A DNA stretch of 64,000 bases from Caballeronia mineralivorans PML1(12) (GCF_001028175.1 NZ_AEJF01000116.1:62001-126000); one strand, 5' to 3'; numbered from the stretch's first letter, positions 1 to 9,046 are shown. Notes: generated by a model from the letters alone, not told the origin. Numbers and translations are program-made.

Positions 1-88
1 TGAAGGGACATCGGGTGCGTCGAGCAGCCACACTCAGTTCTTGGCTGTCACCGGCATTCGGCAGAAGTTCTAAAAATCTTCCCAGTCT

Positions 89-113
89 GCGTCACTGTTT
101 TCGACAGTGACGC
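89..113 (-). terminator. Hairpin terminator after the galactanase gene
   Basis: Perfect 10-bp inverted repeat (arms 89-98 and 104-113, 5-nt loop) beginning 14 bp past the stop codon of the minus-strand GH53 gene. On the minus strand it is followed, after about ten bases, by a run of five T. The displaced T-run makes it an imperfect Rho-independent terminator, but position and stem quality support the call. Confidence 0.6.
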
Positions 114-126
114 TCGGTATATTTGG

Positions 127-1284
127 CTAGCGCCTCCGAAACGCATCCAGCGAAGGCAACGCGTTCCCATGAAAATCGAACAACGTGTTGTTGTCCCACT
201 GATCGCCGGCGCCGACTTTCCATCCGACGTTCGGAGTCGGTATCCATTCGGGCTCCCACCAGAACACGCCTTTGCCGTGGCCACCGGGTATCGCCGCCAC
301 GATGTCCGTCACCGCACCGAGAAATTGCGCCTGGCCGGCAGGCGTTGGCGGGAAAGTGGACGAGCCGGTATTGGTCATCGCGTTGGGTTCCGAATCGCCG
401 TCGCTGGTCGTCCACGGATACGCGGTCTCGACGACCATCACATCCTTGTCATAGCGCGTCGCAAGATCGTTCGCATTGTTCTGCAGGTCGCTTAGCGAAC
501 CTTGCCACTGCGGGTAGTAGGACAGGCCGATCACATCGAACGTGACGCCGCGCTGTGTCGCGCTGTCGAACCACCAGCGGCTCGTCGCATTGTTGCCGCC
601 ACTGTCGAGGTGCAGCATGACCTTGATGCGCTCATCGACCGATTTGACCGCGTCGTGCCCAGCCTTGAGCAACTGCGCGAGGTTATCCCACTGGTCGTAC
701 TTGCCGAGCGGCCATAGCATCCCGCCGGTGATTTCGTTGCCGACCTGAACCCACTCGGGATGCACGCCGTCCCGCTTCAGCATCTCAAGGACATTCGATG
801 TGTATTCGGACAACGCCGTACACGTTTGCACGAGATCCTTGCCGGCCCAATCATGAGGCGGATACTGCTTTCCCGGATCGGCCCACCAGTCGCTGTAGTG
901 GAAGTCGATCAGCACGCGCATGCCGAGCGCGGCGGCACGGCGAGCCAGCGCGCGCACGTGTTCGGCATTGTTGTAACCGGCAGCGGGGCTCTGGTCGGCC
1001 GGATAGAAGTTCGGATTGCCAGGATCGTTCCACACCTTGATGCGAATCGAGTCGACCCCGTGGCTCTTCAGAATCAGCAGACAGTCGAGCGGCACGCCGT
1101 GCTCGTAAAACTTCGCTCCGTGTGCTTCCAGTTCCAGCAGCGTCGACACGTCTGCGCCCTTCGCAAACCGGTTGTCGCGGCCGAACAACTCCAGTGAACC
1201 CGCCACGGCCGGTGCGCCGACCGCCGCGCCAACGCCGAGCGCAGCAGCAGACGCCAGCCATCCCATCATTTCTCTTCTGTTCAT
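127..1284 (-). CDS. ganB: Exported arabinogalactan endo-beta-1,4-galactanase (GH53)
   Basis: Glycoside hydrolase family 53 enzyme of 385 aa that would cleave internal beta-1,4-galactosidic bonds in pectic galactan or type I arabinogalactan. The N terminus (residues 1-29) is a signal peptide with paired arginines at 3-4 followed by an Ala/Gly-rich hydrophobic stretch, so Tat export is possible, otherwise Sec. The clan-A acid/base is E184 in QVGNEITGG and the nucleophile E286 in VVETAYPW. It is the last gene of the transport operon but has its own LacI-type operator 35 bp upstream, so it can be transcribed separately. The enzyme would release galacto-oligosaccharides outside the cytoplasm for the adjacent ABC importer. 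Family assignment is firm; polymer specificity is inferred. Confidence 0.93.
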   Translation of the reverse strand: MNRREMMGWLASAAALGVGAAVGAPAVAGSLELFGRDNRFAKGADVSTLLELEAHGAKFYEHGVPLDCLLILKSHGVDSIRIKVWNDPGNPNFYPADQSPAAGYNNAEHVRALARRAAALGMRVLIDFHYSDWWADPGKQYPPHDWAGKDLVQTCTALSEYTSNVLEMLKRDGVHPEWVQVGNEITGGMLWPLGKYDQWDNLAQLLKAGHDAVKSVDERIKVMLHLDSGGNNATSRWWFDSATQRGVTFDVIGLSYYPQWQGSLSDLQNNANDLATRYDKDVMVVETAYPWTTSDGDSEPNAMTNTGSSTFPPTPAGQAQFLGAVTDIVAAIPGGHGKGVFWWEPEWIPTPNVGWKVGAGDQWDNNTLFDFHGNALPSLDAFRRR

Positions 1285-1318
1285 CTGTCATCCTCCATTT
1301 ATTGATTGCCTGCTCCGG

Positions 1319-1334
1319 GTTGAAGCGCTTAAAT
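1319..1334. promoter_or_regulatory. LacI-family operator upstream of the galactanase gene
   Basis: A 16-bp near-palindrome with central CG, GTTGAAGCGCTTAAAT. It matches the two sites at 7734-7749 and 7789-7804 in its right half (CGCTTAAAT) exactly. It lies between the GH42 and GH53 genes, 35 bp before the GH53 start. The central CpG is typical of LacI-family operators, and the divergent LacI gene at 7923 is the obvious ligand. Binding is inferred. Confidence 0.65.
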
Positions 1335-1367
1335 CCTTGCCTCCGATACCACCCTCCTCCTGCTGAT

Positions 1368-3341
1368 TCAGCGGGTTTGCGCGTCCCTCCACGCGCAGAC
1401 CTCGCCAGTTGCAAGCTGCGGCTGCCCGAGCACAAAAGTCGCATTGGCTGGCGCGGGTGCTTGCACTTGCTCCGCTCCGAAGTTGAACGCGAAGGTCAGA
1501 TCGCTGCGTCGGCGAATGCGCAAGCCGTCAGCCAGCAGTTGCACCTCGATGGCTGCATCTTTCGCCGCCTGCTCCAAAACCGCGCGATGCAACGCGTGCG
1601 ACAACCACGCCGCCACATAGCGAACCCGTCCGCTGGCGAGGATCGCCGGCCATGCGTCGTTGAACTGCGCATCGACACGTGTCTCGCTATTCGCACGAAC
1701 GTGTTCACGCCAATGCATCGCAACACCGTGCGTGTCGCCGATACAAACCGCGGGCGCAAGCGTCGGGCGCAGTGTTTCCACCTCGAGCACCTGCATCGGC
1801 AATACGCGTTGCAGCGCGCCGGGCGGGAGGCTGGAAGGAATCGCGAATGCAGGTGTCTTCGAGCCGCTCCTCGGACCGAATACCCATTGCGCTGAACTCT
1901 GCTCGATCTGGTCGACGAGCGCGTCGTCGATCACGGCAATGCTCGGCACGACCACCAGCCGGTACTGCGTCAGATCGGCTTTGCTCGAGACAATATCGAC
2001 GTCGAGGCCGAGTTCGCGCAACGCCTCGTAGTAATCGAACACCAGTGTCTGGTAGTCGAAGGTTTTGCCATGACGCTGAATCTCGAACATCCACTGCGTC
2101 TCGTAGTCGAACACAACGGCGGTGGCTGCGCGGGCCGGTGCCCCGAGTCCGGACAGCGCAGCCGATTCCGCAATCTCGCGCGCCGCCTGCTGCACCTCGA
2201 GGCCGCCTGGCGACAGTTCGTTGTTCGGCAGATTGAGCCCGGAATGCATCTGCTCCTGCGCATACGGGCACTGGCGCCAGCGGAAATACGACACCAGTTC
2301 CGCGCCGTGCGCGAACGCCTCGTAGGCCCAGAGCCTGACCATGCCCTTCGCCGGCACCGGATTCCACGTTGCCCAGTTCACCGGTCCGGCCTGCTGCTCC
2401 ATCACCCAGAAACGTCCTGCGCCGATCGCCCGGTAGCGATCGTGGTCGAACGCAGAGACGTCGGGATGCGCGGTGCGTGCGTAACGGGCCTTCTGCTCTT
2501 CGGGCAGCGCGATCGATTCGGTTCGCGCGATCGGATAGCTGTCCCATGCGGCCACATCGAGCGCGTTGCCTTCGGCAAACCGGTAATGATCGAACGTTGT
2601 GAAAAATCCCATGAAGTTATGCAACAGGTCGGCCGCGGGCGCATGGCGCCGCAGCACCTCGATCTGCTCGCGATGGAAGCTTGCCACCTCATCCGACATG
2701 AAGCGGCGGAAGTCGAGCAGATGGATCGGATTGGCGTCGGTGGGCGTGAGGTTCGGCAAGCCGATCGCCTCGAATGACGAATACTCCATGCTCCAGAACA
2801 CATTGCCCCACGCGTCATTCAGCGCATCGACGTTCTCATAACGGCGCTTGAGCCACGCGTGAAAGCGCGTTAGTGCGGCGCTCGAATAACTCGGCACGGT
2901 ATCGTGACAGCCGAGTTCGTTATCGGTCTGCCACGCGACAATAGAGGGATGCTGTCCATAGCGCTCTGCCATCGCGGTGACGAAACGCACGCACTCGCGC
3001 CGATAGGTTTCGCTGGAAATGTCGTAGTGGCGGCGCGAGCCGAAATTCCAGCGCACGCCGTCCGCACGCACCGGCAACACGTCCGGGTGCGCGTCGATCA
3101 ACCATTTCGGCGGCGACGCGGTCGGCGTGCCCAGCACGAGTTTCAGTCCCGCAGCCGCCAGTGTATCGATGGCTTCATCGAGCCATTCCCAGACGAATTC
3201 TCCGGCGCGCGGCTCCATCCGGCTCCACGCGAATTCAGCAATCCGCACATGCGTAATGCCGAGTTCGGCCATACGCCTTGCATCGTCGGCCCACATCGAG
3301 CGTGGCCATTGTTCCGGGTAATAACACACACCAAGTTGCAT
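1368..3341 (-). CDS. ganA: Beta-galactosidase (GH42)
   Basis: Cytoplasmic GH42 beta-galactosidase, 657 aa from the chosen ATG, the usual length for the family. It would hydrolyse the galacto-oligosaccharides produced by the neighbouring GH53 enzyme to galactose. Acid/base E142 lies in WQTDNELG, and the nucleophile is probably E315 in FWVMEQQAG. The A-domain is followed by the trimerisation domain (about 390-590) and a small C-terminal beta domain. The start is placed at 3341 because the family begins MQLGVCYYPEQW; the open frame continues 18 codons further upstream without family similarity. There is no signal peptide. It sits 37 bp after the permease gene in the same operon. The ribosome site is weak. 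Confidence 0.94.
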   Translation of the reverse strand: MQLGVCYYPEQWPRSMWADDARRMAELGITHVRIAEFAWSRMEPRAGEFVWEWLDEAIDTLAAAGLKLVLGTPTASPPKWLIDAHPDVLPVRADGVRWNFGSRRHYDISSETYRRECVRFVTAMAERYGQHPSIVAWQTDNELGCHDTVPSYSSAALTRFHAWLKRRYENVDALNDAWGNVFWSMEYSSFEAIGLPNLTPTDANPIHLLDFRRFMSDEVASFHREQIEVLRRHAPAADLLHNFMGFFTTFDHYRFAEGNALDVAAWDSYPIARTESIALPEEQKARYARTAHPDVSAFDHDRYRAIGAGRFWVMEQQAGPVNWATWNPVPAKGMVRLWAYEAFAHGAELVSYFRWRQCPYAQEQMHSGLNLPNNELSPGGLEVQQAAREIAESAALSGLGAPARAATAVVFDYETQWMFEIQRHGKTFDYQTLVFDYYEALRELGLDVDIVSSKADLTQYRLVVVPSIAVIDDALVDQIEQSSAQWVFGPRSGSKTPAFAIPSSLPPGALQRVLPMQVLEVETLRPTLAPAVCIGDTHGVAMHWREHVRANSETRVDAQFNDAWPAILASGRVRYVAAWLSHALHRAVLEQAAKDAAIEVQLLADGLRIRRRSDLTFAFNFGAEQVQAPAPANATFVLGQPQLATGEVCAWRDAQTR

Positions 3342-3378
3342 GAGAGAGTCTCGCTGGTAGATAACGGCAAACGGGCGA

Positions 3379-4230
3379 TCAGCCCTTGCTTGCACCGAAA
3401 GTAAGGCCTGCGACGAAATGCTTTTGCATCGCGAAGAACATCAGCACGGAGGGCAGCGCGGCCAGCACCGAGCCGGCGGCGACCAGGTTCCACGCGGTTG
3501 TCCATTGCCCTTTGAGCGCGGCGACGCCCACTGTGATCGGCGCGGCCTCGTCGCCTTGCGTGAGGCACAGCGCCCAGAAGTAGTCGTTCCAGACAAACGT
3601 GAACACGAGGATGCCGAGCGCAGCGAGCGCGGGCCGGATCAGCGGCAGCACGATACGCAAGTAGATGGCCCATTCGCTCGCGCCTTCCACGCGCGCGGCC
3701 TCGATCATCTCGAACGGCAACTGCTTGATGAAATTGCGCAGAAACAGCGTGCAAAAGCCGGTCTGGAACGACACATGGAAAATCACCAGCGCCCACACGC
3801 TATTGAACAGGCCCACTTTCAGCGCCATGTCGCGTACCGGGATCATCAGTATCTGGATCGGCACGAAGTTGCCGGCGACGAACGCGAATAGCACGGCGGT
3901 GTTGCCCGGGAACCGGTAGGTAGCCAAAGCAAAACCCGCCATCGACGCCAGCAGGATCGCGCCGAACACCGACGGCACCGTGATCAGCACACTGTTGGCG
4001 AAGTAATGAAGCATCGGCGTTTGCGTGAGCGCGGTGCCGTAGTTTTCGATCAGCGCGAAATGCTTCGGCCAACCCCAGTAGTCGCCTTGCGACAGTTCGT
4101 CCGAAGAGCGGATCGACGTGACGAGCACGGCCAGCATAGGCAGTAACCACACCAGCAGCGCGAGTGGCAGCGACGCTTTGTACAGCGCGCGGTTGAGCGG
4201 TTTCCAGCGTTCAACGGGAAGCGGATACAT
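3379..4230 (-). CDS. Sugar ABC transporter permease (MalG-like, CUT1)
   Basis: Inner-membrane permease of a CUT1 carbohydrate importer, 283 aa with six predicted transmembrane segments. The cytoplasmic EAA loop that docks on the ATPase is visible as EAARVEGASEWAIYLRIVLP. The start at 4230 is supported by an AGGAG ribosome site 9 bp upstream; the longer frame reads into the preceding gene. It follows the MalF-like permease with a 19-bp gap, so the two form the membrane channel. By context the substrate is galactan-derived oligosaccharide, equivalent to GanQ of Bacillus. That specificity is inferred from the GH42 and GH53 neighbours. Confidence 0.9.
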   Translation of the reverse strand: MYPLPVERWKPLNRALYKASLPLALLVWLLPMLAVLVTSIRSSDELSQGDYWGWPKHFALIENYGTALTQTPMLHYFANSVLITVPSVFGAILLASMAGFALATYRFPGNTAVLFAFVAGNFVPIQILMIPVRDMALKVGLFNSVWALVIFHVSFQTGFCTLFLRNFIKQLPFEMIEAARVEGASEWAIYLRIVLPLIRPALAALGILVFTFVWNDYFWALCLTQGDEAAPITVGVAALKGQWTTAWNLVAAGSVLAALPSVLMFFAMQKHFVAGLTFGASKG

Positions 4231-4249
4231 GGCACGTGACTCCTGGAAA

Positions 4250-5155
4250 TCAGCGTTCTTCGCGCAGCATGCGGCGCAGATGGAACACGATGTAGACGAG
4301 CATGATGGCGAACAGCACGACGGCGATTGCCGCGGAATAGCCTTCGCGGTAGTACTTGATGGCCTGGTCGTACATGTAATAGGCGAGCACGGTGGAGCTG
4401 TCGAACGGACCGCCGCCACTCATCACGGCAATCAGGTCGAAGCTGCGCAGCGCGCCGATCACGGTCAGCACCACGGCCATGAAGGTAGCGGGCCGCAATT
4501 GCGGCAGGATCACGTGCCACAACAGACGCACGCCCCTCGCACCCTCCATGCGCGCCGCTTCCACGACTTCTGGATTGATGGAGGTCAGGCCCGTGAGGTA
4601 CAGCACCATGCAAAAAGGCGTCTGCGGCCAGAGCGCGGCGAAGATGATGCCGAAGGTCGCGGTATGGGGATCGCCGAGCACTGGAATTCCGTGGCCGACG
4701 AACAGGCGCAGCAGGCCGAAGGTTGGGTCGTAGAACCAGCTGAACACGAGTCCGACGACCACGCCCGAGAGTACGAACGGCGCGAAGAACAGCGACTTGA
4801 CGACCCGCATGCCGCGCATCTGCTGGTTCAGGTATAGCGCGAACGCGAGGCCGAGCGGCGGCGCCAACAAGAAAAACGCAAGCCAGATCAGATTGTTTTT
4901 AAGCGCCGTGTAGAACGTGTCCGAGTGGAACAGCTCGATGTAGTTATCGAAGCCTGCGAACGTCTTCGGTGTCATTCCATCCCAGTTGTAGAAGCTGAGC
5001 GAAATGCTGCTGATGATCGGGTAGACCACGCACAGGCAAAACAACGCACAGCCCGGCAACAGGAAGAAAAACGCGGCGCGGTGCTGATGACGGCGTGTCG
5101 TCGAGACGTGGCGGTGCTGAGCCGCCGGTAACCGGCGCGCTGCGGAATGAGACAT
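4250..5155 (-). CDS. Sugar ABC transporter permease (MalF-like, CUT1)
   Basis: The other membrane subunit of the importer, 301 aa. An Arg/His-rich N-terminal tail of about 25 residues precedes the first transmembrane helix. The EAA loop reads EAARMEGARGVRLLWHVILP. The family pattern of N-terminal YNWDGMTPK and a central binding-protein-dependent transport domain places it with UgpA/MalF-type permeases, equivalent to GanP by context. It is separated from the upstream binding-protein gene by 65 bp holding a strong hairpin, which could lower its expression relative to the binding protein. Confidence 0.9.
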   Translation of the reverse strand: MSHSAARRLPAAQHRHVSTTRRHQHRAAFFFLLPGCALFCLCVVYPIISSISLSFYNWDGMTPKTFAGFDNYIELFHSDTFYTALKNNLIWLAFFLLAPPLGLAFALYLNQQMRGMRVVKSLFFAPFVLSGVVVGLVFSWFYDPTFGLLRLFVGHGIPVLGDPHTATFGIIFAALWPQTPFCMVLYLTGLTSINPEVVEAARMEGARGVRLLWHVILPQLRPATFMAVVLTVIGALRSFDLIAVMSGGGPFDSSTVLAYYMYDQAIKYYREGYSAAIAVVLFAIMLVYIVFHLRRMLREER

Positions 5156-5183
5156 GATCGGGCCTTGTCGGTAATCGAAGGCG

Positions 5184-5213
5184 AGCGCCAGCCGTTGATA
5201 CGCCGCTGGCGCT
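5184..5213 (-). promoter_or_regulatory. Intercistronic hairpin between binding-protein and permease genes
   Basis: Perfect 9-bp inverted repeat (AGCGCCAGC at 5184-5192, GCTGGCGCT at 5205-5213) with a 12-nt loop, just after the binding-protein stop. There is no T-run, so it is more likely an mRNA-stabilising or partial-termination element than a full terminator. Such a structure would give more binding protein than permease, as known for malE-malF. The function here is inferred. Confidence 0.5.
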
Positions 5214-5220
5214 TCGGGGA

Positions 5221-6474
5221 TTACTTCTTGTAGATGCGCTTGCGCGTCGCTTCGAGGCGAACGAGCACGGCATCGAGCTGCGACGGATCGCTATAGAACT
5301 GCTGCATCGCTTTCATCCCTTCGTCGGCCATTTCCTTCGTCATGTCGCGATCGTAGAACTGCGCGATGCCGCCCTTGGTATTCGCAAGCGTCTGGAAACC
5401 GACCTTCGAAATCTCGTCTTCAGGTTCGGCCGACTGGCTGTTCGACGGCAGTTGACCCCAGCCCTTCGCAAGATCCGCGTTGATCTGCGGCTGCTCCATG
5501 AAGGCCAGCAACCTGTGGGCGTCGGCCTTGTTTTTTGCCTTCGCCGGAATCAGCAGGACGTTGACCGGACCGTCTTCGGCTGTCGGCACATTCGCGTCGA
5601 TCACCGGGAAACGGAAGAAGCCGGTCTGCGGTCTTATGGACGCCGGAATGCTCGCCGAGAAAAACGTGCCCATCAGCATCATCGATGCCTTGCCGTTCGC
5701 CAGGAAAGGCGCAATCGAATCGAGATCGTAGGACAACGCATCGTCGATAAAGTAGTGACCGTCGATCAGCGTTTTCCACGCCGCATAGACTTTTTTCACG
5801 CGCGGATCGGTGTACGGAATTTCGCCTGCCATCAATTGCTGATGGAATGCGTTGCCGTTGATGCGCAGGTCGAGATAGTCGAACCACGCGGCAAGCGTCC
5901 AGCTATCGCGCGCGGCAACGGCAATCGGCGCAACGCCGCTTGCCTTCAGCTTCTTGCAGGCATCGAGAAATTCATCCCACGTTTTCGGCTCGCCCTTGAT
6001 GCCGGCCTTTTCAAACAGATCCTTGCGATAGAAGAAACCGTATGCGTCGTAACCGAGGGGCGCCGCGTACTGCTTACCCTTATACGTCGACGCTTCCTTG
6101 ACCGACGCGTACTGTTGCGACCAGCCGTTCTTGCTCCAGTCCGGCGACAGGTCCTCGAGCAGACCGCGTTGCGCGTAATACGCCATCCGTTCGCCGTCGT
6201 GCCACGACACGATGTCGGGCGGATCGGTGGCGAGCCAGCCGCCCATCTGCACCTTGTAGGCCTCTTCGGTGATGTAGGTCACCTTGAGGTCGACGTCTGG
6301 ATTGGCTTTTTTGAACTTGTCGAACGCGTCCTGCCAGGTCGAGCGTTGATTACCGCGCGCCGATACATTGACGGTAAGCGTGGCGGCATCGGCCGCAGCG
6401 CAGCAGAGCGCGCCGGCAACCACTGCGGCCGCAATCGACACATGCGCCAGACGGCGAAGGCGAAGAGCAATCAT
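5221..6474 (-). CDS. Sugar ABC transporter substrate-binding protein
   Basis: Periplasmic solute-binding protein of the CUT1 family (SBP_bac_1), 417 aa. A Sec signal peptide occupies residues 1-30 (Arg-rich n-region, then an alanine-rich core, with cleavage probably in AADA-ATL). The mature protein starts with a beta strand (TLTVNVSARG) followed by the W-x-DAFDKFKKANP segment typical of sugar-binding proteins. It precedes the two permease genes and follows the ATPase gene, completing the importer. Galacto-oligosaccharide binding is inferred from context; the fold assignment is secure. Confidence 0.92.
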   Translation of the reverse strand: MIALRLRRLAHVSIAAAVVAGALCCAAADAATLTVNVSARGNQRSTWQDAFDKFKKANPDVDLKVTYITEEAYKVQMGGWLATDPPDIVSWHDGERMAYYAQRGLLEDLSPDWSKNGWSQQYASVKEASTYKGKQYAAPLGYDAYGFFYRKDLFEKAGIKGEPKTWDEFLDACKKLKASGVAPIAVAARDSWTLAAWFDYLDLRINGNAFHQQLMAGEIPYTDPRVKKVYAAWKTLIDGHYFIDDALSYDLDSIAPFLANGKASMMLMGTFFSASIPASIRPQTGFFRFPVIDANVPTAEDGPVNVLLIPAKAKNKADAHRLLAFMEQPQINADLAKGWGQLPSNSQSAEPEDEISKVGFQTLANTKGGIAQFYDRDMTKEMADEGMKAMQQFYSDPSQLDAVLVRLEATRKRIYKK

Positions 6475-6581
6475 CTTTTGTCTCCTTGACTACTTTGTTG
6501 ACCGGCAGCGCGCGGCTGCCAGGCGAGTTAACCGCTCTGTGGCGGAATTCGGCTTGGTGAATTCGGCTGTGCGGCTGTGCT

Positions 6582-7721
6582 TTACGCCGCAGCTCGCTCA
6601 GGCTCGAGCGGACTGCGCCGCAGTGCAATTCCATCTGCGTCGAACAAATGACATGCGGAAGGTGGGACATGAACGCGGATGCGCTCGCCCGAGCCGATCG
6701 GCGTATCGCCGGGGGCTTTCGCGACGAGCATGCCGGCCGCGTGATCCGCGTGAATATAGCTGTGCTCGCCGAGCCGTTCCGATAGCACCGTGACGCACTG
6801 GATGGCCTGCCCGTCGACATCGAGACACAGATGTTCCGGTCGCACGCCAAGCGTGACCGGCCGGCCGCGCTGCAGGTGCTGGCCGTCGACATAGGCGACT
6901 AGCCGTTCGCCGCTTTTCGCCAGCGTGACCGTTACACGGCCCGCGCCGATCGAATCGACAACGGCGTCGACGAAATTCATTCTCGGCGAACCGATGAAGC
7001 CCGCAACAAACCGCGACTTCGGATGGTGATACAGATCGAGTGGCGCGCCGGTCTGCGCGACGCTCCCGAAACGCTCGGTATCCGCACCTGCGTGCAATAA
7101 CACGATCCTGTCGGCGAGCGTCATCGCTTCAACCTGATCGTGGGTCACATAGACAACGCTCGCGTTCGCAAAGCGCTGGTGCAGGCGAGCGATTTCGACA
7201 CGCGTCTGTGCGCGCAGCGCGGCGTCGAGATTCGACAGCGGTTCGTCGAACAGAAACACGCCGGGTTCGCGCACGATGGCCCGGCCGATCGCCACGCGCT
7301 GCCGCTGGCCGCCCGACAATGCTTTTGGAAAGCGATCGAGGAAGCTGTCCAGCTGCAAAATGCGCGCGGCTTCACGCACCTTCCGGTCGATGACGTCCTT
7401 GGGCTGCTTCGCGATTTTCAGGCCGAACGCCATGTTGTCGAACACGGTCATGTGCGGAAACAACGCGTAGCTCTGGAACACCATCGCGACTCCGCGCCCG
7501 GCAGCGGGAACATCGTTCACGAAACGGCCGCCGATGTGCAGCTCGCCTTCGCTCAGGTCTTCGAGCCCTGCGATCATTCTCAGCAGGGTCGACTTGCCGC
7601 AACCCGATGGCCCTAGAAAAACGCAGAACTCGTGCTGCGCGATATCGAGATTCACGCGCCGGATGACCGGCGGATGGTCACCGTACGACTTCTGCACGTT
7701 CGTAAGACGAATTGTCGCCAT
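6582..7721 (-). CDS. Sugar ABC transporter ATP-binding protein (UgpC/MalK-like)
   Basis: ATPase subunit of the sugar importer, 379 aa. Walker A GPSGCGKS at 37-44, Q-loop near 83, signature LSGGQ at 135-139 and Walker B VFLFDE at 155-160. The roughly 130-residue C-terminal OB-fold regulatory domain of MalK/UgpC proteins follows. The start at 7721 has an excellent GGGAGG ribosome site; the open frame upstream of it runs through the operators. This is the first gene of the minus-strand operon and the likely point of LacI control, with two operators within 85 bp upstream. Confidence 0.93.
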   Translation of the reverse strand: MATIRLTNVQKSYGDHPPVIRRVNLDIAQHEFCVFLGPSGCGKSTLLRMIAGLEDLSEGELHIGGRFVNDVPAAGRGVAMVFQSYALFPHMTVFDNMAFGLKIAKQPKDVIDRKVREAARILQLDSFLDRFPKALSGGQRQRVAIGRAIVREPGVFLFDEPLSNLDAALRAQTRVEIARLHQRFANASVVYVTHDQVEAMTLADRIVLLHAGADTERFGSVAQTGAPLDLYHHPKSRFVAGFIGSPRMNFVDAVVDSIGAGRVTVTLAKSGERLVAYVDGQHLQRGRPVTLGVRPEHLCLDVDGQAIQCVTVLSERLGEHSYIHADHAAGMLVAKAPGDTPIGSGERIRVHVPPSACHLFDADGIALRRSPLEPERAAA

Positions 7722-7733
7722 GCTGCCTCCCGG

Positions 7734-7749
7734 ATTTAACCGCTTAAAT
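7734..7749. promoter_or_regulatory. LacI-family operator 1, adjacent to the ribosome site
   Basis: ATTTAACCGCTTAAAT, a 16-bp palindrome with one mismatched pair around a central CG. It ends only 12 bp before the ATPase start codon, just upstream of the GGGAGG ribosome site, a position suited to blocking an elongating or initiating polymerase. It is almost identical to operator 2. Confidence 0.75.
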
Positions 7750-7788
7750 TTTCGAAAAAAATAAACGACCGACCCTTGTACGGCAGGC

Positions 7789-7804
7789 ATTTAATCGCTT
7801 AAAT
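7789..7804. promoter_or_regulatory. LacI-family operator 2
   Basis: ATTTAATCGCTTAAAT, identical to operator 1 except for one base. The centres of the two sites are 55 bp apart, about five helical turns, so a tetrameric or paired repressor could bind both on the same face. It lies in the divergent region between the transporter operon and the LacI gene and may serve both promoters. Confidence 0.75.
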
Positions 7805-7922
7805 TCGAGTCTCGCGGGAAAATTCATGGTGGGTGTCTCCGTTGTGTTTTCCAGAAGTTATCAACGCCGCCAACCGCTTGCAACATTTGAAGTGCGTTCC
7901 CTGAATGTGGGATAAATAGAAA

Positions 7923-8939
7923 ATGGTCACCCTGTCCGAAGTTGCGAAGCGCGCGCACGTCACCGCCGCAACCGTTTCCAACGTTCTGCGCAATCGAGAA
8001 AAGGTCCGCCCGGAAACCGCTGACCGCGTGCTGAAGGCGATCGCCGATCTCGGCTACCGGCCCAATTTGAACGCGCGCGCGCTGGCCGAGGGCCGCTCGT
8101 CGACCTTGGCCTTGATGCTGTCGAACATATCCAACCCGTTCTACCCCGAGTTCGTGTTGGCAGCCGAGCGCGCGGCGCGCAAAGCGGGTCACTTCCTGAT
8201 GGTTTGCAATACTGACGACGACGCGGAGATCGGCCGTGCGTATCTGAACCAGATCGCGGGAACGCTGGCGGACGGTGTCCTCGTGATGAACACGGACATC
8301 GCCATCAACGACCTGTGCGCTTCGGCCACGCACAACGCGCCGATCCTGCTGGCCATGTGGGAGCACCCGGAGACTCCACCCGCGTTACCTTGCATCGCCG
8401 TGGATTTTGCACGGGCGGGCGCACTTGCCGCCGGGCATCTGCTCGAACTTGGCCACCACGACATCGGCATGCTGATCGGTGACGGTTGCGGCGGCTTGCA
8501 GGATGCGCGTTCGAATGGGTTTCGCGCGGCGATGCACGAGGCAGGGATCGAAACAGACGCCGGCGCGGTGCTGCAGATACGCGACTCGATCGACGCCGGC
8601 TACGCCGCCTGCATGCAATTGATGGCAAACCGGCCGCATCTGACCGCCATTTTCGCGACCAACGATCTGCTTGCGATCGGCGCGGCGCAGGCTTTGATCA
8701 CGCTTGGCCGCGCGGTGCCCGATGACGTGTCGGTCATTGGTATTACGGACATCCAACTGGCGCATCAGGTGCATCCTGCGTTGACGACCGTCGCGATCCA
8801 GACTGCGGCAATCGCGGAGTTGTCGATCGATCGGCTTATCCGCCTGATCGAGGAGCCATCACTGCAGCCGTCGATGGTCCTTGCTCCGCCGCCGCAACTC
8901 GTTGTGCGCGCATCGACGGGTCCACGGCGAGCGGGATGA
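7923..8939 (+). CDS. LacI-family transcriptional regulator of the galactan locus
   Basis: LacI/GalR-type repressor, 338 aa. The N-terminal HTH (residues 3-26, TLSEVAKRAHVTAATVSNVL) is followed by a hinge helix (about 48-58) and a periplasmic-binding-protein-like sensor domain (about 60-330). It is divergently transcribed from the transporter operon, with about 200 bp between the starts that contain two operators. A third matching operator precedes the GH53 gene. The likely inducer is galactose or a galacto-oligosaccharide; this is inference. The ribosome site is weak. A partial operator core (AACCGCTT at 7872-7879) lies 45 bp before the start and might mediate autoregulation. Confidence 0.93.
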   Translation: MVTLSEVAKRAHVTAATVSNVLRNREKVRPETADRVLKAIADLGYRPNLNARALAEGRSSTLALMLSNISNPFYPEFVLAAERAARKAGHFLMVCNTDDDAEIGRAYLNQIAGTLADGVLVMNTDIAINDLCASATHNAPILLAMWEHPETPPALPCIAVDFARAGALAAGHLLELGHHDIGMLIGDGCGGLQDARSNGFRAAMHEAGIETDAGAVLQIRDSIDAGYAACMQLMANRPHLTAIFATNDLLAIGAAQALITLGRAVPDDVSVIGITDIQLAHQVHPALTTVAIQTAAIAELSIDRLIRLIEEPSLQPSMVLAPPPQLVVRASTGPRRAG

Positions 8940-9046
8940 GCTGGAGCTATCGGACCACCGAACGTTAGCGGTCGACATCGGCAATGCTATGGTGCCAGCC
9001 TCATGAGCGGCGCACCAACCCAGGACGTGACGAAACGGCGTGATAG

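Noticed and set aside
127-545. Several short frames in the first 500 bp on both strands
   Set aside because: They overlap the GH53 coding region out of frame and have no ribosome sites or family-like sequence.
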